A DNA stretch of 64,000 nt, taken from the NCBI GenBank assembly GCA_941918925.1, contig OW799234.1, positions 63,344,968 through 63,408,967 on the forward strand. The letters run 5' to 3'. The DNA comes from Phyto melanocephala. Taxonomy: Eukaryota > Arthropoda > Insecta > Diptera > Rhinophoridae. This document shows positions 1-10,864 of this stretch, piece by piece. The notes under the pieces were generated by a model. It was not told the DNA's origin, ran no database searches, and saw only the letters and a list, made by a program, of their open reading frames with translations. Numbering within the stretch: the stretch's first letter is position 1; each line of letters begins with the position of its first letter. The position numbers and the translations under genes are program-made.

Positions 1-330
1 TTAATTTTTTTTTTATTTTTTTTTTTTTTATATATATTATATGCATAATAATTTTTTTTTAAATTTATTTTTTAAATTTTTTTTTTTAAATTTTTAAAAA
101 ATTTTTTTTTTAAATTTTTTTAAAATTTTTTTTTTTTTTTGTTTTTTTAACATACATGCGTGAATTTATAATTTTACAATGGGACGTTTTTATATATGTA
201 TTTTTTTATATGTATGTACGTATTTCATATGGGATGAATGGTGACACAAACCACTGTTATTGCATGACTGCACGTTGTGAAGGGTATATAAGATTCGTCA
301 TGGCCGAATATAGCGCTCTTACTTGTTTTT
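1..330 (-). mobile_element. mini-me/INE-1-like repeat, partial copy running off the left edge
   Basis: Read on the minus strand, the right end carries the family start: AACAAGTAAGAGCGCTATA, then GGCCGTGCCGAATC-like sequence, TATATACCCTTCACAACGTG and CCCATATGAAATACG. The leftmost 150 bases are the T-rich internal block also seen in the copies at 11007 and 43538. The GTCY-repeat half lies outside the window. It faces the copy at 618-1357 head to head across about 290 bp. Confidence 0.75.
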
Positions 331-477
331 TCTTATATTGAAAAAAAGTTTTTTTTTATATACAAAAAACTTTACTCTATTTTACTTTAAAATACCCTTT
401 TTCCCCCTTTTTATTTAAAAATACCCTTTTCATGCCACTTTTTCAAATTTTTCAACGGCAACCCTGATAGTCAGTTA

Positions 478-543
478 GCCCCACGCATCAACAACCACTA
501 GTTGCGAAAAAGCTAAAGATAAAAAGTTGCTTATAGGGTACAT
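478..543 (+). repeat. short dispersed repeat, also at 42632-42715 on the opposite strand
   Basis: CCACGCATCAAC..CCACTA, GCGAAAAAG and CTTATAGGGTA recur in the same order on the minus strand at 42632-42715, again next to a mini-me-like copy. The matched length is short and the ends are undefined, so it may be the edge of a longer unrecognised element. Confidence 0.5.
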
Positions 544-617
544 CCATACATACAGACATACATGCATACATACTTATGTATATTAATTTTTTCCTAGTAA
601 ATACTTTTACTATTAAA

Positions 618-1357
618 AACAAGTAACAGTGCTATTTTCGGCCGTGCCGAATCTTATATACCCTTCACAACGTGTAGTCATGCAATAACAATTGTTTGTA
701 TCACCATTCATCCCATATAAACTACGTGCATACGTACACGTTAGAATAAATGTGGCATCGAATCCCAGCTGAGCCAAAAAAATTTTATTTTATTTTATTT
801 AATATATTATTTATATTTTATTATTTTTTTTAAATTTTTTTAAAAAATTTTTTTAAAAAATGTTTAAAAAATTTTTTTTTTTTAGTTTTTTTTATTATTT
901 TTTTCTTATTTTTAATATTTTTTTTTTTTTGTAATTTTTTTTTTGTTTGGTATGTTTTTTACATGTATCTATGTATGTATGTTGTTGTTGTAATTGTGAA
1001 AAAAAACGAGGTGGTCGTGGTTTTTTGCTCATATCTCAGAAAGTTATGGGGCGATTGTGCTGAATTTCAATAGCGATTCATTCCTGGATATTTCCAAGAG
1101 ATTGATACCATATACAGATCTGAGGAACATATAGTTGCTTCTAAAAGTTGATTTCAACCAACACACGGACAGACGGGCAGACGGACAGACGGATAGACGG
1201 ACAGACGGACAGACGGTCAGGGCTTAATCGACTCCTCTATTCATAAGCTTTCAGAAAATATATACTTTATGGGGTCGGAAATGAAAATTGTAGAAATTAC
1301 AAACGGAATGACAAAGCTATATATACCCTTGTGCACCACAGGTGAAGGGTATAAAAA
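618..1357 (+). mobile_element. mini-me/INE-1-like repeat, full-length copy
   Basis: Begins AACAAGTAACAGTGC and GGCCGTGCCGAATC, passes through an A/T homopolymer block (780-940) and GGCTCAGC/TGGCATCGAATCC, then TGTTGTTGTAAT and a TCATATCTCAGAAAG segment. A (CAGACGGA)n tract follows at 1157-1220, then the conserved CTTTATGGGGTCGGAAATG core, and it ends GTGAAGGGTATAAAAA. A GTCY microsatellite next to a conserved core is the arrangement described for dipteran mini-me and INE-1/DINE-1 (Helentron-related) elements. No coding capacity. Confidence 0.8.
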
Positions 1358-1838
1358 TAGTAAAAAATACACACACACACACATAAGCACACTAACAAAA
1401 TAATAATATGGGTGATATTTAAAATTGCTAACATGCAAAAAAAAATTGCACAGAAAATACCTGAATAATAAGAGACAGTAATGAAAGAAAAATAATAAAG
1501 AAATAGAGTAAACGAGTATAAAATTCCATTAAACCAACAGATTAATTTTAAATCCCCTTAAATATTTATAATGACAGTAGAATTACAATCCTATAATTCG
1601 CAACAACAAAAAAACTGAAATTGGATCAAATAAAAAATTTACAACAGAAAGGTTTTGTTAACATTTTGTGCGTAATAATTTAAAGCTGTAAACAATGAGC
1701 TGTTAATAATTTTGTTCGCATTGATTATGCACATAAAACACATTTACACACTAGTTATTAATTACAAAAAAAAATTAAATTTAAATACAAATCAACACAT
1801 ATATACGAACATAGTTATAATTATGTGCGTGTATATAT

Positions 1839-2085
1839 CTGTGGCTTGGAGCTAAAAGGGCCAATGCCACTTTTTTGCTCTATTGAGTTAATCATTGCAT
1901 TAGGTTGGTTTTCTTGCATTATTTCATTATGGTAAAAAAGCTAAAGTCATACTTAACCGAGAACAGCTTAATAAATAAAATGCTGGCCAATGTCACTATG
2001 AAAGCACCTATAAAAATTAAAGTTCAATTCAAATTTTCTCAAAAGTAAATATTTTGACATTCGCCCTTTTAGCTGCAAGCCACAG
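1839..2085 (+). mobile_element. 247-bp MITE, CTGTGGC family, copy 1
   Basis: The ends are inverted: CTGTGGCTTGGAGCTAAAAG on the left and CTTTTAGCTGCAAGCCACAG on the right. Both sides are bordered by ATAT. Two further copies (33984-34230, 53790-54036) have exactly the same length. The interior is non-coding. The TA-rich borders suggest TA targeting, but no longer duplication can be read. Superfamily unassigned. Confidence 0.85.
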
Positions 2086-2540
2086 ATATACTAACTGATC
2101 TACGTATATCTAGTAAATACTCTACAAAAGAATATTTCAATAAAAATTAAAATAATTACTATTTTTCATTTAATCACCAACAGAAACCAACAAATAATTA
2201 AAATGGATGCAGCTATGTGTAATACGCATGCATAATTAATAGACAGGTGTGAGTGTGTTCGAATTTATTTACACTAGTATGCGTGCAAATGTTAATAATC
2301 AATTATTTATGTTTATTAGACTGTAATTATTTTATATGAAAAAAAATGTAAATGTATCTATATAAATTAAACTCGTTTGGCTGTATTAAACTCTTTTAGT
2401 TCAACTGATCGTCCTATACTCCACCATGAATTAAATATATTTAAGTAAGGTTGTTTAAAGCAATTTCCTCAATCCGGTTTCCCGTAACTGCTCCACCCTT
2501 TATTAAGTGCGTTGTTAATTTAGGGAAAACCAAAGGTTAA

Positions 2541-3181
2541 TCTACATATATATATAAAAGTGAAACTCTGTGTGTGTGTGTGTTAGCTATAGACTCCGAA
2601 ACTGTAAAACCGATCGGACTCAAACTTTGGCAAGTTGTTGTACACATACCACGGAGTGTTTATGGGTGAAAAAAAGTGGGCGGGGCCACGCCCATAAAAA
2701 ATTAGTTATCATTTTTAGCTACTTGCACTTGACCGATTTTTCCGAAAATTTGCACACATATTGAGCTGTCACGACTTTATAATTTCGTGATAAGAAAAGT
2801 GGGCGGGGCCACGCCCATAAAAAAGTTTTAATATTGAGGTACTTGCACTGGACTGATTTTTCTGAAACTTTGCACACATATTGAGCTGTCATGGCTATAT
2901 ACTTTTGTCATTAGAAAAGTGGGCAGGGCCACGCCCATAAAAAATATATAATTTTGAGGTACTTGCACTGGACCGATTTTTCTGAAACTTTGCGCACATA
3001 TTGAGCTGTCATGACTTTACAATTTCGTGATTAGAAAAGTGGGCAGTGGCACGCCCATAAAAAAGTTATCTTTTTCAGCTACTTAAACTTCACTGATTTT
3101 TCTAAAACTTTTCACACACATATTGAGGTCTCATGATTATACAATTTCATGATTAGAAAAGTGGGCAGGGCCACGCCCTGA
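2541..3181 (+). mobile_element. Helitron-like non-autonomous element, 3' truncated
   Basis: Starts A|TCTACATATATATATAAAAG, followed by a TG microsatellite and TTAGCTATAGACTCCGAAAC, which matches the start of the complete copies at 26643-27019 and 53781-54404. The interior consists of tandem units with GTGGGCGGGGCCACGCCC. The 3' hairpin and CTAG end present in the other copies are absent; the homology stops inside the fifth unit. Confidence 0.7.
2676..3181 (+). repeat. about 120-bp tandem repeat inside a Helitron, five units
   Basis: The palindromic GTGGGCGGGGCCACGCCC motif (or variants) begins at 2676, 2799, 2919, 3039 and 3161, giving spacings of 123, 120, 120 and 122 bp. Between the motifs sit CTACTTGCACT, GACCGATTTTTC, GAAACTTTGCACACATATT and GAGCTGTCATGACT. 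The units diverge slightly, so the array is not very recent. Confidence 0.85.
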
Positions 3182-3189
3182 AAATTCTC

Positions 3190-4250
3190 CAAGGTGACTT
3201 AACGAACCAATTCAGAAAATTTTTAATAACAAAAATAAAATAAAAAACTCAGAACAAACTTAACGTTAAACCTAAAATAAATTAAGGATGATTGCAAATA
3301 CCACGAATTGAGATTAAGTTAATTAACTTTAAATTTAGAAAACCGAATAACAAAAAAAAGAATTACCAATTAACATTACTGATACGATAAATAATTTTAG
3401 AATTAGGATTTAAAACTCAAAAAAAAAAAAATATTTTAAATAATTGTGTTTGTCAGAATAAATACTATGTTCTCCAGAAAATCCATGAAAATTTCCCACA
3501 CCTTGATTTTCTGCTTTTATCGAATCTCCAATAGAACTGGTCACCATAATTTTGTTGTTTTTTGTTTCAATAATCACAATTTCCAGGTTTTGTTATAAAA
3601 AAAACTTCAGCTGTTCAACGAATTTGGAATTTCAAAATGCGGGTGTAAATAGCATTAAGGACTCAGCCTTCCAAAATTACAATCACAGCTTTAATAAACC
3701 AAATTCCTTCAGCTCTTTGTAAGACTTTCAATATTTTGCGATCAATTAGAAATCCACAAATTATCATTCCGAGAATATCATACCACGTTTTTGAAGTGTC
3801 ATTTCTCGTTCATATTGCTCGATATTTTAATAACTTACCTACAATTGTGAAAAACTTCTCGCTCCCAGTAAATGTTTATCGTAGAAAATTATTTAATTAT
3901 TTATTGAATTTGTAGGATTTGTTGCTGTTCTTGGACTATGTTTTTCTTAATTTTTTTTCTTACATTTATATTTAGTTATTGTAACGGCTGGCGAGCCAAA
4001 GGGAATTAAATTGAATTATAGAATTAGAAAAGTAAATTATTTTATGATTTATATACATATGTATGTATGATATAGTTGTAATTACTATGTAATAATTTGT
4101 TTTGGCCTTTTGTGGCTTTTTTATAACGAAATTGAAATTCATAGAATTAATCTCTCCAGAAGTTTGCAAGACACCATATACTTTACCTTAAGACTCAAAA
4201 TTTAAAATTATCGTTAACTTTTTCTTTTTTAGTGTCTGACTCTGTCTCTC
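3190..4250. other. AT-rich stretch, no gene seen
   Basis: No coding frame with convincing composition and no repeat shared with the rest of the window. The short open frame at 3972-4169 on the minus strand has no recognisable content. Confidence 0.6.
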
Positions 4251-4257
4251 TCTGTAA

Positions 4258-4623
4258 GTCCCCGTTTACACAGGGAAAGATTTGGAAGGGAAAAATCTGG
4301 AATTCTCTTTTGTATTTTTCTTCGCGGTCATACAGGAAAACATTGTTGTCGGAAACATTCCAGTTTATATTTTAATTTTATTTAGTACATTATTTATTTT
4401 TTTATTTTTATTCAAACAAAATCAAATATAAAACATAGAGAATAAAGTACGCCGAAAAGGAATAAATCAAATGTCAAAAAGCATAGCAAATGTAAACAAT
4501 AAGAATGAAAGCACAAAGCGTGCCTGCGAGAACGCGAAACAAGTTTCATATTCTCTTCCCCACCCGTCCCTCTCTGCCAAACAAAATGTTTCCTTTTCAA
4601 ATGTTTCCTTGTCTAAACGGGAC
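4258..4623 (+). mobile_element. PIF/Harbinger-like MITE, copy 1 (366 bp)
   Basis: Inverted ends: GTCCCCGTTTACACAGGGAAA on the left pairs with TTTCCTTGTCTAAACGGGAC on the right, and subterminal GGAAGGGAAAAA/AAATGTTTCC repeats reinforce the pairing. TAA flanks both sides (4255-4257, 4624-4626). A 3-bp TWA duplication is typical of PIF/Harbinger. A second copy in the opposite orientation lies at 16432-16860. Open frames crossing it are incidental. Confidence 0.75.
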
Positions 4624-4674
4624 TAATTTTCTAATTCATTCAAAAAAATTTCAATTTTCATACATATGTATATC

Positions 4675-4858
4675 CAGGGTGTAATTACATAAGGTGATAG
4701 CGTAAAGGAGAGCGATTTTCGGCTCTCTTTTTTTTATGTATGAAGTTTGACAATTTCTGGAGTTGAAATCATTTTTTTAATATGTAGTTTGACATACTCC
4801 AGACCACAAAAAAATTGTCAGCTGGGCTGGCACCGCCACCTTGTATAAGTGCACCCTG
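4675..4858 (+). mobile_element. hAT-like MITE, CAGGGTG family, copy 1 (184 bp)
   Basis: The ends are CAGGGTGTAATTACATAAGG and TTGTATAAGTGCACCCTG. The flanks TGTATATC (left) and TGTGTATC (right) match at 7 of 8 bases, fitting an 8-bp hAT duplication. A copy in the opposite orientation lies at 49180-49365 and a fragment at 35642-35720. The right subterminal part contains CAGCTGGGCTGGCACCGCC, related to the CAAGGC family ends (see findings). Confidence 0.8.
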
Positions 4859-4859
4859 T

Positions 4860-6210
4860 GTGTATCCAAATTATTGAAATTTAAAACCCAGGTAATAAAA
4901 AGAATATAAAAAATTTTTTTTTGCAGTAGTAGAAATTTTCCACACTAAAATAATTTAGATAGTGAAATGATCTCAAATCTCGCATAATTTTGAACAGACT
5001 TAGACTTAGCCAAGTCATTTTCACAATGGTCCGAAGCTTTTTGAAAGAAATTTTAGAAATCACAATATTTCTCGTAGAGGACAACCAAGATCATGCGATT
5101 TGACACGTTGAGACTAGTTTTTGTCAATTTTTTTGAAATCGTAAGTGTACAATAATCTCACGAAAGTTCAAGATTTTTAAAAACGTGATTCGTTTGGCTG
5201 GCATTTATTGTCTTCTAAAAATTTTAATTTAATGACTAGTTAAAAGGAAAGTTATAAATTCCAAAAAATCAATCTATATATATAAACAATTAGATATAAC
5301 AATAATGTTTATTATTGTATGCAATTATATGTTCTTATATGTAGCAAATCAATCAACAATATTAAATTTGCCTACATACATATGTATATACATATACATG
5401 TATATATAATCACAATACATTTATACATTATTACATTTATTACATTTTTTTACTCGCATATGGATTGTGTAACTAAGAGCAATAAAACAAAAATATTACA
5501 TAAATAAAAAGGAAATATTTTGTAAAACATATACATATGTATGAATATTAATAAATAATAACAGTGATAAAAGGGAATAAATGCTTAAGTCGACATAAGC
5601 TGAAATTGAGATAAAATAACAACATATTTGAACTTTTAATTCAACTTAATATACGAAAACCGATATACTCTTTAAATAATACTGGACGGCGCTCCTGTAA
5701 CATTTTATATTTCAAAGAGAAATATATTTATAAAAATCTGCTCCAAAATTTAAAAGAATTTTCCTGATTAAACATCAAAACAGACACAAGCAGTTTATCA
5801 TTTTGCCAGAGGTAAATTTAAGTTTATTTTAGCATTATATTTATTAATACATACATACAGGTGCACATAAAAATCTGCATACAAATGTTTGTAATACGAC
5901 TTTGTGTTTATTTAAAACATGAATATGTAAGTCCACATGAGAAAAAGTGTGTGTAGTTTTATTTATTTGTAATATTTATATCAAAATTTAAAAACAATAA
6001 ATTAGCAATTGCTTACAAATACGAGTACAACAGAATTTAAATTACTTACACACACACATAAGTAAATAGGTACAATAGACCGTACCAAAACATGGCTCGC
6101 GCTACACCCTTAAAGTATTTTTGCAAAGCAATTAAAAAATTAATTTTGCGCCTTTTTTTGGTTTTTCTATACATAAAGGGTGCGCCAAATAACTTTTTTT
6201 TTTTATGTTA
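4860..6210. other. AT-rich stretch, no gene seen
   Basis: Contains TACATATGTA-type runs (5380-5410, 5530-5545) and no supportable coding region or dispersed repeat. Confidence 0.6.
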
Positions 6211-6214
6211 TAAA

Positions 6215-6355
6215 AAAAGTGTAGCTTCAGCTGTGTGACATGTAGCGCCGTCCTGTTGAAACTAAATATTGTCCATATCCTCCTCTTCAATCGCCATTGA
6301 ATACGGCCACTCGTTGCTCATTTTCGAAGAAAAATGTCCCAATTATGCCTCTGGA
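6215..6355 (-). pseudogene. mariner transposase fragment
   Basis: On the minus strand, GIIGTFFFENEQRVAV (about 6349-6302) is followed by a stop, then an EEEDMDN segment and FQQDGATCHTAEAT (about 6260-6220). These match the first-to-second catalytic part of the mariner group seen at 7150, 45470 and 52920. The D of FQQDG is the second catalytic aspartate of the family. Both flanks of the transposase are missing. Confidence 0.7.
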
Positions 6356-7149
6356 CCAAAATCATTACCAAACATTGATTCGTTTTGGGTGTATCTGGCG
6401 GATATTTTTTTTTTTTATTTAAATGTAAAATTTTATTTAAAAATTTATTTTATAAGTCTGTTTTAGGGTTTTATTCAAAAGATTTTAGTTAAGAATTATT
6501 TTGTTTTTCTTATGTAAATTTTTAGTTTTTTTTTCTACAGGTTTAACTGTTTTTTTATTATTTATTTTTACTATATTATCAAATATATTTTTTTTTTATT
6601 TTACTTGAGAAGATATAAAATATTACGTATTTCTTACTCCATTTGCTGATGAGATTCATTACAACTGCATACATATGTATGTATATGTTTGTATTGTGTA
6701 GAAGAACAACAATAAATTTCATATGAGCACAGAATTACAAAAACTTTAATAATATGTAGAACAAAAATACAAACTATAAAAAATATTTACGTGCATGATA
6801 ATACATAAAGTCTATTAGAGGCCAATTTTAAAAATCTTTCTAAAAAAATGTAAAAACCATTTTAAACTGCAGACTTTTTCTCTCAGTACTTAATAAGAGT
6901 AGATTTGTGACATACAAAAGATAAAATATATCATACCTCCTAAAGGACAAACATTTTTTTAATATTTTACTGCTTTTTTGAAAGAAACGTAATAAAAAGA
7001 ATTTAAATGAACACAAAAATAAACTGGTATCCAATATAAAGGGTTATTGTTCAGCTTTATCTTTTTGGCAACACTGGCTTAAACAGCTGACGCATGTTTT
7101 GTGTTTTGTTTCACTGTCAAACATCTTCAGTTTGGTCCATAATTTAACC

Positions 7150-7846
7150 ATGAATCGTCTTACAAACGAACAATGCTTTGAATTTTATTATCAAAATGCG
7201 TGTTCTGTTAAGAAAGTTCATCGCGCGCTTCTTCCATTTTATGGTCAGTTTAATCGACCCACTGAAGCGGCTATTCGGGCTATTGTGAGTAAATTTCGCA
7301 CCAAATTTACATTGTTGGACATAAAACCACCAACACGCTTACGTAGATTGCGAAGTGAAGAAACTATCGCAGATGTATCGACCAGTGGTAATGATGACTA
7401 TCAATTATCGATTCGTATGTAACTGTGAATGGTGAGCGCTACCGTGAGATGATATCCAATTTTTTTTTGCCCAAAATGCAAGAGCTTGACTTGCATGACA
7501 TGCAGTTTCAACAAGACGGTGCCACATGCCACACAGCACGCTTAACAATGGACTTATTGAGAGGCGAGTTCGGTGAACATTTTATTCACGTTCGGGACCG
7601 GTCAATTGGCCGCCTAGATCGTGCGATTTAATGCCTTTAGAATATTTTTTGTGGGGCTATGTTAAAGCTCATTTCTATACACACATGCCTGCTTCAATTG
7701 ACGCATTGGAAGACAACATTGATGCATTTATTCATGAGATACCGGCCGAAATGTTGGAAACAGTATGCCAAAATTGGACTAAGCGAATGGACGATTTGAG
7801 GCGCAGTCACGGTCAACATTTGCTTGAAATAATCTTCAAACATTAA
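7150..7846 (+). pseudogene. rosa-like mariner transposase, internally deleted and frameshifted
   Basis: The N-terminal part (7150-7422) has the helix-turn-helix region of the family: LTNEQCFEFYYQNACS, a VHRALLPFYGQFNRPTE segment and KFTLLDIKPPTR. After VSTSG the reading jumps to VNGERYREMISNFFLPK (7425 on), so the stretch with the first catalytic Asp is deleted. FQQDGATCHTAR holds the second Asp. A frameshift near 7597 precedes PPRSCDL, then PLEYFLWGYVKAHFY, where Glu stands in place of the expected third Asp. The C-terminus NWTKRMDDLRRSHGQH and IIFKH ends at 7846. Second-to-third catalytic spacing is about 41 residues, as in DD41D (rosa) mariners. Not functional. Confidence 0.85.
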
Positions 7847-7986
7847 AATATATGGACCGTACTATCGATTCGAATAAAGATTTCATTCAGTTTTAATGAA
7901 TTTTATGTGTTTTTTTTAAACTTTCCTATAGCTTTTAAAATATCACGCTTTACTAACAAATGTTTTTCGTGGGTATCAATTTGGTA

Positions 7987-8390
7987 TTAGCATTTGGTTA
8001 AAACAGCCCTCTCGGCTGTGATGTCGGTTTTAAAATCGCTTTTCTTTGCGTTAATCATGGAAATAATAGTTAGTGGCGGATTTTTTTTTTTGAATTTCCG
8101 GTGTCTAAGATGCTCACAGCTTTTAATTACTCTGCGTAATAATGACTTGCTCACTTGTACTCCAGCTTGAGCTCTGATTTTTGACAAAGATAATGCAGAA
8201 TCAGAAGCAATTCTGATGATTTTTCTTTTCTCATACGTATATAAAGACAATGAAACACTTTCTTTAAAATTTTGTCCATACCTCTCAGTATCCTTGATAT
8301 AATTGTCGACAACTGTTGGGCTTCGTTTAATTTTTTTAAGCTATTGCGCGGTTATAATATCCTTCAGAACGGTAAACATCGATTTTAGTT
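7987..8390 (-). pseudogene. Tc1/Tc3-like transposase N-terminal fragment
   Basis: The 87-codon open frame reads EKRKIIRIASDSALSLSKIR, then VSKSLLRRVIKSCEHL. This resembles the bipartite paired-like DNA-binding domain of Tc1/Tc3-type transposases. Just upstream in the sense direction (8235-8340) the frame is interrupted, but SPTVVDNYIKDTERYGQNFK continues the match. The catalytic DDE domain is absent and no terminal repeats could be fixed. Confidence 0.65.
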
Positions 8391-8399
8391 TATTCCGGT

Positions 8400-9850
8400 A
8401 GATTTAAAATTTTTTGAGTTGCTATTTTGACTCGTTAAATGATTAAGATGTAATAAATTGTAATAAACAATCGCTCCGTACAAAAAAATCATCGCTTGCT
8501 TTAAACACAATAAAGTGCCTTTATTTAAGTGAACCAAAAAAAAAATAGCACATTTTTGGACTTTTTTTTTAATAAATTTCTCAGGATAAGTTCTTTAGTT
8601 AAGAAACTACTTTGGCATGATTTTTTTATATCTGAAAATGTCTAGCTTCCATTTTTATTTTAAAATTCTGCAATCGCTTAAAAATTGCAAAAGATACAGG
8701 CTTCTGAATAAGGAACTTTTAGTGCGCCTAAATCAGTGAACCGGAGTTTTATATAAAATATATTCTTTAACCAGAATCTCTATTTAAGACCAAACTCTAT
8801 TTGACTCCAAGAAAGATCAGCGGTTTATGCTGATTGATACCTAGGAGGTCAACATTGTTTATGTTATTTGTGACATACAGCTAGAAATGCTCAAAAAAGT
8901 GAATCACAATACTCTTCGAAAAGAACAGGGGCAGTGATTTTCATATGTTAATGCCATGTGTTGATACATTTTTCGAAAAAAAAAATTTTTTTTGATTAAA
9001 GTTCTATAGGGTTTTAAAAAATTGGTTTTTAAAAAAATTATGTAAAAACAACATTATAACCAAGTAGTTTATTCGTTTGATCGGCAAATCAAGAACTTAT
9101 AAGAGATTTCTAAAAAAGATCTTGTTTAAAAATTAAAGCACATTCTTAACACAAATAGTAGTACTTAATGTCCAAGTTAAATCGCTTTGGCTGCAATTGG
9201 GCACCTACATAATGTTATACGTATTTCTGTGCCGTTTAAAACCTCCTCAGCATTCTTAAATAATGTAATAAGACCTAAAAAGGACTGCATTTAGGAATGG
9301 CCAAACAGAGCCTAAGAATCGAAATAATAATCATTGGATAGAGATGGACAATACCCATATATATGCAATAATATCTCAGAAAAAAAATACTTAAGAAAAA
9401 CAAAAAAATAATTTTTTAAACTGTAATGGCTTCTAAATAAATTTTAAGTAATTCCTCGCTCACAATAAAATGTTAATTTTCTAAAGTGAAACTTTAGTAA
9501 CAACATGATATTGTAGGTGTGTTATTTTTGTTGTTGGCATAACAATTGATGTTGATGTTGCTATTGTTATTTGAAATTGCTTACGTTGGCATTATTATAA
9601 AACAATTGGCAATTGAAAATACTTCCGTTGGTTTTTATCCATTTTAATCCTTTTATTACAGACTCTTACATATGAATATACATACAGCATACAATTACAG
9701 GAGTATACCCAGCAAAAACTCTCATTACTAAGTAATAAGTTGAAAATACTAAAAAACAGTTCTTCTTCTACTTATAATTTGGCATCTAAGTTCATTATTT
9801 AAGCACGGCGATGTCATTGGAGTCAAGCACTTACCACGCTGGCTTACAAA
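8400..9850. other. AT-rich stretch, mostly unassigned
   Basis: The only structure seen is a pair of direct copies of a possible element end, AAGTGCCTTTATTTAAGTGAACC (near 8514) and a diverged relative TAGTGCGCC..TCAGTGAACC (near 8729). No gene. Confidence 0.5.
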
Positions 9851-10810
9851 TTAGGTCTAGGTTATGTTAGGTCGAAAGCCCCCTAACAAGTAAACAACTA
9901 TGCCCCATTGGCATGTTGTGCTCCTTTTAGGAATAAAAAATATTCTATATAAAACCGTAATCCTAATTTCGTCAACGTAATTTAGCGACTAGGTCAAAAA
10001 CCTAGTTTCCTCAATGTAATCACTTAATCCTTGAGTCTCTCAGGCATTCCAAGTTCGGCATAGTATTGCGACTAATACGCCCAAACACAGGGCATTAACA
10101 AAGGTAATGTTCCAAAGTCACTTCCTCCTTCTCGCATGTCTTACATGTCGTTTCATTGGACAGTCCCATGCGAAGTACCAGTCCCATACGAACATTTCCG
10201 CGTGATCCGTTATCAGACCAGTTAATCTCCTATGTTTCAGTCTAATCATTTTCAGATTTTCCTTCGACTTCCCAAGATTTGGGTATGTTTGTCACTTAAC
10301 CGACATTTGCATTCTGCATTTCCTGACGTGTTCCTTCAATGCCCAAACTTTAAGTTAATTTTTTAACTGCATGGGTTTAGCGTTTAAAAATTATCTCATT
10401 TCGGATAATTTATCGACTTCCTCATTTCCGATTATTCTGTGATAACCTGGAATCCATATTATCTCTAGACGTTCACAATTTGTATGCGAGTTGCATTGCA
10501 GGACATTTCGAGATTCAACATTTTCATTCATTAGTGTCTCATAACTGACTGGCTATCCGTAAAGATACGAATCGGTGCCACGTGATCAGTTTCCTTCATC
10601 CATTTAATACCTGCCGTAATTGCCACAATCTTATTTAGCCTAGAAAACAGAATTGTGATCTGAGAGACCGAAGTATTTACTTCTGTTTCGGTTTCTGGCC
10701 TATTCCGGTTTGGTAACCAATCTTTGATCCGTCCCTATAAAGATCAAAACTTTGGATATTTCTTACCCTAATTACTTCATCCCAATCTTTTCCTTCCGGT
10801 ATTATGGTGA
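9851..10810 (-). pseudogene. non-LTR retrotransposon (LINE) ORF2 end: RNase H plus terminal zinc knuckle
   Basis: In sense direction: LYRDGSKIGYQTGIG (first RNase H aspartate), ITAGIKWMKETDH, IRIFTDSQSV, then WIPGYHRIIGNEEVDKLSEM, the classic late RNase H motif. Next come a RRLTGLIT segment and MGLSNETTCKTCEKEEVTLE followed by HYLC, a CxxC...HxxxC knuckle. Several frameshifts and stops interrupt it. The 3' end (CCTAACATAACCTAGACC, left boundary 9851) matches that of the copy at 31740-32200, so both belong to one family. The RNase H plus terminal-knuckle layout fits the I/LOA-type clades. Reverse transcriptase and endonuclease are missing (5' truncation). Confidence 0.8.
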
Positions 10811-10864
10811 TGTAGTCCAAAATTTTCACAATAAAAATGATTCAGCGTTCATATCTAAAGTCTA

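Noticed and set aside
1150..1220. (CAGACGGA)n tract as a CRISPR-like or regulatory array
   Set aside because: It is the GTCY-type microsatellite that recurs at the same place in every mini-me-like copy.
4412..4600. 62-codon minus frame, and the similar one at 16345-16584
   Set aside because: Both are mostly or wholly within copies of the same non-coding MITE; the shared peptide reflects shared DNA, not a protein family.
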